A stretch of 7,913 bases of DNA from Deltaproteobacteria bacterium (GTDB taxonomy: Bacteria; Myxococcota; Polyangia; Polyangiales; B10-G4). Every line of letters starts with the position of its first letter. Positions within the stretch are counted from its first letter, which is position 1. Where the stretch lies: the NCBI GenBank assembly GCA_019312705.1, contig JAFDCW010000166.1, positions 1 through 7,913 of the forward strand. Reading direction: 5' to 3'. The notes under the pieces were generated by a model, which was not told where the DNA came from, did not search any database, and saw only the letters and a program-made list of their open reading frames with translations. Below, piece after piece: positions 1-4,984 of the stretch. Position numbers and translations under genes: made by a program.

Positions 1-985
1 CGGCCCCGAGGAGGCCGACCTCGGGCTCGGTAACCACCGTCACCCGAATCGTCTCGAGGAGCTTCGCCATGCGGTCCTTGCTCCGGAACGCGGTCATGAA
101 GCGCCCGTCTTCGAGCAGAGGAACGATCTTCGTTGCGATGCCGCCGGCGACGTAGAGGCCTCCGGTCGGCACGACCTTGAGGGCGAGGTTGCCCGCTTCC
201 GAGCCGTAGAGAGAAACGAAGATCTCCATGGTGCGCACGCACGCGGCATCGCCGGCCTGGCCCCCGTCTGGACTCTGGGCTTCGAGGGCGAGGGATCCGA
301 TGACCTTGCCGGGGTCTTCTACCTTCATCCGGTGGCGTACGGCCGAGTCCTCGGGGGCGAGGTGGCGGGTGACGACAAACTCGTAAATCAACGTGAGGGC
401 GAGGCCCGAGACCACGCGTTCGACCGAGACCCGGTCGTGGCGCTCGAGGAGGAATCGCAGGAGGCTGACTTCGAGCTCGTCCCGGGGCCCGAAGTCTGCG
501 TGCCCCCCTTCGCTCGCCAGGACTCGGGGCCCGTCGGGGGTCGGGACGAGGATGGCTTCACCGAGTCCCGTCCCGGCGCCGAGGATGGCGATGGGGCCGG
601 TCGGGTCGACGGGGAGGTCCGCGAGGACGACGCGCTGGTCGGCCTCGAGATGCACTACGCCGTGGGCGATGGCGGCGAAGTCGTTGAGCAGGGTGACGGC
701 AGGGATGCCGAGGTGTTTCTCGAGCGCGCGTGCGTCGATGAGCCAGGGCAGGTTGGTCGCTTGGCAGCGATCATCGGCGACTGGGCCGGCTACCGCGAAG
801 CATGCGTTGTCGATGGGGCCCTTCGAGGTCCCCCGCTCGATAAAGGCGGCAACGAGTGCCTCGGCGGACTCGTGGTCGTTGCTCGGGATTCGTTCCTTTT
901 GAACCTCGGTGAGGGCGCCGGCCTCGCCCTCGTAGACCGCGAGCAGCGCCTTCGTGCCTCCGATATCCCCCGCTAGGAGTCGCAT
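1..985 (-). CDS. glk: Glucokinase (partial, C-terminal end cut by window edge)
   Basis: Glucokinase phosphorylates glucose with ATP to glucose 6-phosphate in the cytoplasm, the entry step to glycolysis. Reading the minus strand from ATG at 985 gives 328 residues with no stop before the window ends. Seen: the N-terminal phosphate loop GDIGGTK (residues 6-12), NDF at 101-103 with the expected catalytic Asp102, the glycine-rich LGAGTGLG (135-142), EGGH (159-162) and GGLYVAGGIA (275-284). The last visible residues, PEVGLLGA, match the usual C-terminus of the PF02685 glucokinases (about 320 aa), so probably only a few residues are missing. The start is fixed because the phosphate loop begins five residues after the Met. 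AAAGG lies only 1 nt before the ATG, too close for an ideal Shine-Dalgarno. The gene diverges from ruvX. It is the non-ROK glucokinase family, since the ROK zinc-binding cysteine motif is absent. Confidence 0.95.
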   Translation of the reverse strand, partial: MRLLAGDIGGTKALLAVYEGEAGALTEVQKERIPSNDHESAEALVAAFIERGTSKGPIDNACFAVAGPVADDRCQATNLPWLIDARALEKHLGIPAVTLLNDFAAIAHGVVHLEADQRVVLADLPVDPTGPIAILGAGTGLGEAILVPTPDGPRVLASEGGHADFGPRDELEVSLLRFLLERHDRVSVERVVSGLALTLIYEFVVTRHLAPEDSAVRHRMKVEDPGKVIGSLALEAQSPDGGQAGDAACVRTMEIFVSLYGSEAGNLALKVVPTGGLYVAGGIATKIVPLLEDGRFMTAFRSKDRMAKLLETIRVTVVTEPEVGLLGA

Positions 986-1075
986 GCCTTTGGAATAACA
1001 CGGGGCGATAGGCCGGGGAATATCCGCCCACGACGTTCGGAAGGTACCGCTTGTCGCCCGTGGTACTAAAGCTAA
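986..1075. other. 90-bp divergent intergenic region (glk / ruvX)
   Basis: This separates glk and ruvX, which are transcribed away from each other. It holds a KpnI-like GGTACC and a nearby GGTAC, but no convincing -35/-10 pair or Shine-Dalgarno for ruvX. Promoters for both genes must lie here or inside the genes. Confidence 0.6.
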
Positions 1076-1564
1076 GTGCGCATCATGGCGATGGACCCAG
1101 GGACCCGGCGTATCGGCCTAGCCCTCTCGGACGAGGGCCAGAGCCTCGCGACACCGCACGGGACGGTACATCGGACCAGCCGTGAGCAGGCCGTCGCAGA
1201 AACGGCGGAGGCCATCCGTAAGGCCGAGGCGGGCCTCTTGCTCGTCGGCTTGCCGCTTCGTCTCGACGGCACCGAGGGGCCCGAGGCGCGGCGCGCTCGG
1301 CAGCTCGGCGACGCCATTGCCGAGCGGGCCGAGGTTCCCGTCGAGTACGTCGATGAACGTTTCACTACCGTGGTTGCCGAGCACGCCCTCGGCGCGGCGG
1401 GCGTCAAGGGCAAGAAGCGGCGCAAGGTCGTGGACCAGGCGGCCGCGGCGGTACTGCTCCAAGGCTACCTCGACGGGCGTCGCGGTCGCGAGCACGGCTC
1501 CGCCGTCTCTTCCGTCTCTTCCGTCTCTTCCGTCCCGCCCTTGCCCGAAGATGGGGAGCCGTGA
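1076..1564 (+). CDS. ruvX: RuvX/YqgF-family pre-16S rRNA nuclease
   Basis: RuvX (YqgF) is an RNase H-fold nuclease. It was first annotated as a putative Holliday junction resolvase and is now linked mainly to 16S rRNA 5'-end maturation. Seen in 162 residues: MDPGTRRIG near the N-terminus with catalytic Asp7, the LLLVGLPLRLDG strand-turn (55-65), VDERFTT with Glu94 (92-98), and VVDQAAAAVLLQGYL with Asp120. Together these give the complete acidic triad. The chosen start is GTG at 1076, giving the family-typical MRI beginning; no Shine-Dalgarno is visible upstream. The family is usually about 140 aa. The extra C-terminal tail after residue 134 is low complexity, with SSV repeated three times, encoded by a 9-bp tandem repeat. 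The stop overlaps the mltG start (GTGA), so the two genes are probably translationally coupled; they are common neighbours in bacteria. Confidence 0.95.
   Translation: MRIMAMDPGTRRIGLALSDEGQSLATPHGTVHRTSREQAVAETAEAIRKAEAGLLLVGLPLRLDGTEGPEARRARQLGDAIAERAEVPVEYVDERFTTVVAEHALGAAGVKGKKRRKVVDQAAAAVLLQGYLDGRRGREHGSAVSSVSSVSSVPPLPEDGEP
1503..1534 (+). repeat. 9-bp tandem repeat in the ruvX tail
   Basis: The unit CCGTCTCTT occurs three times in a row, followed by a partial fourth copy (CCGTC). It lies in frame inside ruvX and encodes the repeated tripeptide SSV just after the last conserved RuvX residues. A period of nine keeps the frame, so copy-number change would only lengthen or shorten the tail. 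Confidence 0.9.
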
Positions 1565-2625
1565 CCCGGAGGCTCACGGTTCTCGCCCTCGGGGTCATCG
1601 TGGCCGTCATCTCCGGCCTCGTCTGGCTGCTTCTTGTCTATCCGGACGTACCCGGGCCGAGGGCGGGGCGGAACGTAGAACTCGTACTCTCCGAGGTCGG
1701 GGATGCAGAGCGCCTCGCCGAGCGCCTCGCCGGCGAGGGCATCGTCGAAGATCCGAATCTCTTCCTCGTCTACCTCCGGCTCCTCGGGGGGGCCGAAGTC
1801 CTTCGACGCGGGCGGGTCCAGCTCGATGACGGCATGACCCCGCGGCAGGTTGCGGCGAGCGTCGCTGCCACGCTCGGAGAGGGCCGCATGCGCATCCTCT
1901 TTCCCGAGGGCTTCACCCGCTACGATGTCGCCGCGCGCCTCGCCGACTACCACGTGTGCGGCGAGGATGAGTTCATCCGGGCCACGGAAGACTCGGCGCT
2001 GCTCGCAGAGCTCGAAGTCGAGGGGCCGTCCGCCGAGGGCTATCTCTTTCCCGATACCTACGAGCTGACGACCGACCAGGATCCCCGGGACGTCGTCTCG
2101 CGCATGGTCGAGAACTTCTGGCGCCGTGTCCGACCTGTCCTGGCCGAGCACGATGGGGGGCTCGGTCTGCTGCGTGGCCAACTCGCGTTTGGTCTTCCGG
2201 AGGTGCTGACCATGGCCTCGATCGTCGAGAAGGAAGCGGCGGTGTCCGACGAACGGCCGCGCATCGCCGGAGTGTTCTTGAATCGCCTGCGGTCCGAGAC
2301 CTTTCGGCCCCAACGCCTCCAGGCGGACCCGACGGTGAGCTACGGATGCCGCGTAGACCCCGATCGCTCGGAGCCGTGCCGTGCCTACGAAGGGGGCGCG
2401 CCGAGTCGGGCGATGCTGCGCGACCGGTCGAACCCCTACAATACCTACCGCATCGAGGGGTTGCCTCCGGGGCCGATCGCCAATCCGGGCATCTCATCCA
2501 TCCGCGGTGTGCTCGCAGCGGAGGAACATGAGTACCTCTACTTCGTGGCTCGCGGCGGCGGGCGGCACTACTTCAGTGCAACCCTCGAAGAACACGACGC
2601 AGCCGTCGACCGCTACCTTCGGTGA
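1561..2625 (+). CDS. mltG: Endolytic murein transglycosylase MltG (YceG-like)
   Basis: MltG is a membrane-anchored lytic transglycosylase that cleaves nascent peptidoglycan strands in the periplasm and is thought to terminate glycan chain growth. The 354-aa product has a short basic N-terminus and one membrane segment (about residues 5-27), then a periplasmic domain. Family motifs seen: RILFPEGFT (111-119), AEGYLFPDTYEL (158-169), LTMASIVEKEA (216-226) carrying the catalytic Glu at about 223, LQADPTVSYG (253-262) and the signature NPYNTYRIEGLPPGPIANPG (291-310). The start is GTG at 1561, overlapping the ruvX stop by four bases, with GGGGAG 2 nt upstream; the membrane segment follows directly, so this start is sound. 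Two cysteines (263 and 273) sit in an insertion after YG and could form a periplasmic disulfide. The gene ends 8 bp before the convergent methyltransferase stop. Confidence 0.97.
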   Translation: MTRRLTVLALGVIVAVISGLVWLLLVYPDVPGPRAGRNVELVLSEVGDAERLAERLAGEGIVEDPNLFLVYLRLLGGAEVLRRGRVQLDDGMTPRQVAASVAATLGEGRMRILFPEGFTRYDVAARLADYHVCGEDEFIRATEDSALLAELEVEGPSAEGYLFPDTYELTTDQDPRDVVSRMVENFWRRVRPVLAEHDGGLGLLRGQLAFGLPEVLTMASIVEKEAAVSDERPRIAGVFLNRLRSETFRPQRLQADPTVSYGCRVDPDRSEPCRAYEGGAPSRAMLRDRSNPYNTYRIEGLPPGPIANPGISSIRGVLAAEEHEYLYFVARGGGRHYFSATLEEHDAAVDRYLR

Positions 2626-2636
2626 AGGCGCCTTCA
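2623..2636. repeat. 14-bp perfect palindrome joining two convergent stop codons
   Basis: TGAAGGCGCCTTCA is perfectly self-complementary. Its first three bases are the mltG stop, and its last three, read on the minus strand, are the methyltransferase stop. It could fold as a 5-bp stem with a GCGC loop. No T-run follows on either strand, so it is not a classical terminator. Confidence 0.8.
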
Positions 2637-3221
2637 GGCGCGCTTCCAACGCACGAGGAACTCCTTGCCGGCGCGGCCTTCGTGGCTCGGCGGGGATTCG
2701 TCGATGTGGCTTGGCTCGAAGCGGTCGCCGAGGGCCGCTCGGTAGAGGTCGATGTCGACCTTGTAGGGCGGGCCGTCGGGTCGACCGAAGTCGACGGTCG
2801 GGAAGACGAGGGTGACGAGCTCGCCGTCGTCGGCCAGGAGCGCATCGACCCGGGCCCCCCACGCGGGGCGCATGTCGGGCGGGATCGCGCAGAAGAACGT
2901 GTAGTCCCAAAAGAGGTGCGCCTCTTCCCCCGGGTCGAAGGAGAAGAAGTCCCCTATGTGAATTCGCGCCGCAGCAGGATCGACGCCCGCTTCGTCGCGG
3001 AGGGAGTCGAAACGTTTCTCGGCTGACGGGGCGACGTCGATGCCAACGACGCGTCGACCGTCAGTCGCGAGGGTCAATACGTCGTAGCCGGCCCCGCACC
3101 CCGGTACCACGGCGAGGCCGCCGGGGAGGGTGCGTCCGCGGACGAGTTCGACCAGGCTCGGCGGGGAGGCGCCCGCATCCCAGCCCGTCCGACCCTCCTG
3201 CCACGCATTTTCCCAACTCAT
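2634..3221 (-). CDS. TPMT-family SAM-dependent methyltransferase
   Basis: This is a class I SAM-dependent methyltransferase of the thiopurine S-methyltransferase (TPMT)-like family, whose bacterial members methylate thiols, selenols, tellurite or halides; the substrate here is unknown. From ATG at 3221 the product is 195 aa, normal for the family. Seen: the family opening [17 protein letters not shown] (1-17), the SAM-binding loop VPGCGAGYD (39-47), the acidic end of strand 2 in GIDVAPSA (60-67, Asp62), GDFFSF (90-95), and [16 protein letters not shown] (106-121), which follows the usual TPMT pattern. A TTG at 3257 would add 12 residues without family resemblance, so ATG 3221 is preferred; no strong Shine-Dalgarno is visible. 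The gene diverges from cysC and converges on mltG. Proximity to a sulfur-activation gene fits thiol chemistry, but the opposite orientation makes that weak evidence. Confidence 0.9.
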   Translation of the reverse strand: MSWENAWQEGRTGWDAGASPPSLVELVRGRTLPGGLAVVPGCGAGYDVLTLATDGRRVVGIDVAPSAEKRFDSLRDEAGVDPAAARIHIGDFFSFDPGEEAHLFWDYTFFCAIPPDMRPAWGARVDALLADDGELVTLVFPTVDFGRPDGPPYKVDIDLYRAALGDRFEPSHIDESPPSHEGRAGKEFLVRWKRA

Positions 3222-3299
3222 CTGTCGGAACCTGAGGCACCGGTCCCCGGACGTCAACGGCAGGCGGCCTGGTCCTTTTCACCGGGGGGTCTCCGGCGT
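3222..3299. other. 78-bp divergent intergenic region (methyltransferase / cysC)
   Basis: This separates the minus-strand methyltransferase and cysC. A GGGGGG ribosome-site-like run precedes ATG 3300. No clear sigma-70 promoter or dyad operator is visible. Confidence 0.55.
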
Positions 3300-3935
3300 A
3301 TGGTCCGCCCGATGACACGGCCCACGTCGACGAACGTTACCTGGCATGGAGGGGAGGTTACCCGCGGGGACCGCGCGCGGCTCCTGGGGCAGCGGGGCGC
3401 CACCCTCTGGTTCACCGGGCTCTCGGGCTCCGGCAAGAGCACCGTCGCGCGGCGCGTCGAGGCACTGCTCGTCGCCCGGGGCCGCATGCCCTACGTGCTC
3501 GACGGGGACAACGTTCGCCATGGTCTCAATGGCGACCTGGGGTTCACCGAAGAAGACCGGCGCGAGAATATTCGGCGCGTCGGCGAGGTGGCGAAGCTCT
3601 TCACGGATGCCGGGCTGCTCACCATCGCAGCGTTCATCTCTCCCTATCGTGCGGACCGCGCGAAGGTTCGGGACCTCCTCGGCGAAGGAGAGTTCGTCGA
3701 GATCCATGTGACCGCTCCCCTCGAGGTTTGCGAGGCTCGAGACCCGAAGGGCCTCTACGCTCGGGCCCGGGCCGGCGAGATCAAACACTTCACCGGCATC
3801 AGCGCCCCCTACGAAGCGCCCGAGGCCCCAGCGCTGACCGTCGATACCCACGAAGCCAGCCTCGACGAATGCGCCGACGCGGTGGTCACTTGGCTCGACG
3901 AGGGCGGCTATTTGGGGACGGTATTAACTTCTTAA
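3300..3935 (+). CDS. cysC: Adenylyl-sulfate (APS) kinase
   Basis: CysC phosphorylates adenosine 5'-phosphosulfate to PAPS with ATP, the second step of sulfate activation for assimilation or sulfation. The 211-aa product shows the Walker A loop GLSGSGKST (40-48), [10 protein letters not shown] (68-77), [20 protein letters not shown] (81-100), ISPYRADR (113-120) with the serine that is phosphorylated in other CysC proteins (Ser114), and [14 protein letters not shown] with [11 protein letters not shown] (148-172). All key motifs are intact. ATG 3300 follows a GGGGGG stretch by about 9 nt; ATG 3312 is an alternative. No ATP sulfurylase (cysN or cysD) is adjacent. The last six residues (GTVLTS) and the stop are encoded by the left arm of a palindromic repeat, so the C-terminus has probably been rewritten by an insertion beyond the conserved domain, with little expected effect. 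Confidence 0.96.
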   Translation: MVRPMTRPTSTNVTWHGGEVTRGDRARLLGQRGATLWFTGLSGSGKSTVARRVEALLVARGRMPYVLDGDNVRHGLNGDLGFTEEDRRENIRRVGEVAKLFTDAGLLTIAAFISPYRADRAKVRDLLGEGEFVEIHVTAPLEVCEARDPKGLYARARAGEIKHFTGISAPYEAPEAPALTVDTHEASLDECADAVVTWLDEGGYLGTVLTS

Positions 3936-3975
3936 CTTTCGCCTTCGCGAAAGTTAAAGCGTTAATACCGTCCCC
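3914..3975. repeat. REP/MITE-like imperfect palindrome at the cysC 3' end
   Basis: The 15-base arms GGGGACGGTATTAAC (3914-3928) and GTTAATACCGTCCCC (3961-3975) are perfect inverted complements. Inside them, after a 3x3 internal loop, lies a second perfect 11-bp stem, TTAACTTTCGC (3932-3942) with GCGAAAGTTAA (3947-3957), around a CTTC loop. The sequence is AT-rich against a very GC-rich background. There is no T-run, so it is not a standard intrinsic terminator, although a transcript would fold strongly. The form resembles short non-autonomous repeats mobilised by REP-associated tyrosine (IS200-like) transposases; that assignment is an inference. It contains the last codons and stop of cysC. 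Confidence 0.75.
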
Positions 3976-3985
3976 GCCGTCCCCG
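3968..3985. repeat. 9-bp direct duplication at the palindrome edge
   Basis: CCGTCCCCG occurs twice back to back, the first copy overlapping the right end of the palindrome. It may be an edge duplication by slippage or a trace of insertion. Confidence 0.7.
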
Positions 3986-3995
3986 CCCCGCGCAG

Positions 3996-4025
3996 TGCAC
4001 CGGGATGGTGCACCGGAATGGTGCG
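3996..4025. promoter_or_regulatory. Two overlapping NtrC-type dyads (candidate enhancer)
   Basis: Site 1, TGCACC-GGGAT-GGTGCA (3996-4012), is a perfect match to the classical NtrC operator TGCACC-N5-GGTGCA. Site 2, TGCACC-GGAAT-GGTGCG (4009-4025), differs at one base, and the two share four bases. Their centres are 13 bp apart, so the pair is also a 13-bp tandem repeat. They lie about 98 and 85 bp upstream of the start predicted from the sigma-54-like element at 4076-4091, within the usual range for enhancer sites. Binding is inferred, not shown. Confidence 0.6.
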
Positions 4026-4075
4026 GTGTGTGGCGGGTGTAGGGGATTTCCTCATGATTTCAGCTGCGCAGACGG

Positions 4076-4091
4076 AGGCATGATCTTCGCT
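4076..4091 (+). promoter_or_regulatory. Sigma-54 (-24/-12)-like promoter
   Basis: AGGCATGATCTTCGCT matches 9 of 12 fixed positions of TGGCACG-N4-TTGCW and keeps both the invariant GG and GC, exactly 10 nt apart. It predicts transcription starting near 4102, just before the Shine-Dalgarno (4109-4113) and ATG 4119 of the MBL gene. The NtrC-like dyads lie upstream and a sigma-54 activator gene lies downstream in the same operon. The mismatches at T1, C6 and T13 of the consensus keep this a candidate only. Confidence 0.5.
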
Positions 4092-4096
4092 CTGTA

Positions 4097-4116
4097 GTTC
4101 CTCGAAATGGAGGAAC
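4097..4116 (+). promoter_or_regulatory. Hairpin over the MBL gene Shine-Dalgarno
   Basis: GTTCCTC (4097-4103) and GAGGAAC (4110-4116) are perfect inverted complements around a 6-nt loop. The right arm contains most of the GGAGG ribosome site (4109-4113) that sets the start at ATG 4119, 5 nt further on. In a transcript starting upstream of 4097 the stem would mask the ribosome site; a start near 4102 would remove most of the left arm. Confidence 0.5.
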
Positions 4117-4118
4117 GC

Positions 4119-4973
4119 ATGAGCACGAAGGTTCGATTCTGGGGAGTTCGCGGGAGTATTGCGTCGCCGGGGGCCGAGACCGCGGGGGTGGGCGGCAATA
4201 CGAGCTGCGTAGAGATCATGGCGGGCGAGACCCGGCTCATTTGTGACGCCGGGACCGGTATGCGGGGCCTCGGCCAGGCGATGGTCGCCGAGGGACCGGG
4301 GGAGGCGACCCTCTTGCTCTCCCACCTTCACTGGGACCACATCCAGGGGCTGCCCTTCTTCTTGCCCGCCTACGTCCCGGGCAATCGTATCGCCGTCGTC
4401 GGCCGGCGCACGGCGGAGATGGGCGTCGGCGACGCTCTCGAACAGCAGATGCGCGCGCCGGTGTTCCCGGTACGCTTCGGAGAGCTCGCCGCCGACGTCG
4501 GGTTTCACCACGTCGTGCCGGGCCAAGCGATGCACGTCGGGGGCGCGGTGGTGCGTTGCGCCGCGGGCAATCATCCCGGAGGCGTGCTCGCCTATCGCAT
4601 CGAGCATGAGGGGCGCGCCGTGGTCTACGCGACCGATACGGAGCACTACAGCTGCATCGACCCGGCCCTCCTCGCGCTGGCCCGCGGCGCCGACGTCTTG
4701 ATCTACGACGCCCAGTACACGCCGGAGGAGTATGCCGGCGCCGCGGGGCGGTCCAAGGTCGGCTGGGGTCACTCCACTTGGGAGGCCGCCACCCAGCTGG
4801 CCGAACGGGCCGGCGTCTCGGAACTGGTGCTCTTTCATCACGACCCCCAGCGCACCGACGAGGGCGTCGCCGCAATCGAGGGCATCGCCCAGGCGCGCTT
4901 TCGGGACACGGTCGCGGCGCGGGAGGGGCTCACCTTGACGTTGCCCGGGATTCGGGAGTCCCGCGCCGCTTGA
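4119..4973 (+). CDS. MBL-fold metallo-hydrolase (PhnP / cyclic phosphodiesterase-like)
   Basis: A metallo-beta-lactamase-fold hydrolase of 284 aa, of the group that includes PhnP-like cyclic phosphate phosphodiesterases and tRNase Z-like proteins; the true substrate is unknown. Seen: the opening VRFWGVRGSIASPG (5-18), GGNTSCVEI (25-33), DAGTG (43-47), the metal-binding HLHWDH (69-74), a further His152 in GNHPGG, the bridging Asp173 in ATDTEH, Asp197 in LIYDAQY, His218 in GWGHSTW, and His240/His241 in LFHHDP. The dinuclear metal site therefore looks complete. There is no signal peptide, so it is cytoplasmic. ATG 4107 would place the GGAGG inside the coding region; ATG 4119 has that GGAGG 5 nt upstream and is preferred. 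The next gene starts 11 nt after the stop, so the two form an operon. An N-terminal sigma-54-like promoter and NtrC-like dyads suggest activator-dependent control. Confidence 0.93.
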   Translation: MSTKVRFWGVRGSIASPGAETAGVGGNTSCVEIMAGETRLICDAGTGMRGLGQAMVAEGPGEATLLLSHLHWDHIQGLPFFLPAYVPGNRIAVVGRRTAEMGVGDALEQQMRAPVFPVRFGELAADVGFHHVVPGQAMHVGGAVVRCAAGNHPGGVLAYRIEHEGRAVVYATDTEHYSCIDPALLALARGADVLIYDAQYTPEEYAGAAGRSKVGWGHSTWEAATQLAERAGVSELVLFHHDPQRTDEGVAAIEGIAQARFRDTVAAREGLTLTLPGIRESRAA

Positions 4974-4974
4974 C

Positions 4975-4979
4975 GGAGG
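4975..4979 (+). promoter_or_regulatory. Strong Shine-Dalgarno before ATG 4985
   Basis: GGAGG, just after the MBL stop and 5 nt before ATG 4985, is the main reason to start the activator here and not at ATG 5123, which has no ribosome site. Confidence 0.65.
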
Positions 4980-4984
4980 ACTCG

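Noticed and set aside
332..976. 214-codon plus-strand frame within the glucokinase region
   Set aside because: It is antisense to glk, whose motifs are complete. The translation is acidic low-complexity sequence with no family features.
1060..1078. Sigma-70 -10 element TACTAA before ruvX
   Set aside because: There is no acceptable -35 at 16-18 bp, and a single weak hexamer is not enough to call a promoter.
3914..3975. Intrinsic terminator for cysC
   Set aside because: The stem is strong but no T-run follows on either strand, and the symmetric 15-base ends fit a mobile repeat better. It may still slow transcription.
4028..4045. Second sigma-54 promoter starting at TGGCGGGTGTAGGGG
   Set aside because: The -24 half is partly present, but no GC lies at the required spacing; the element at 4076-4091 fits much better.
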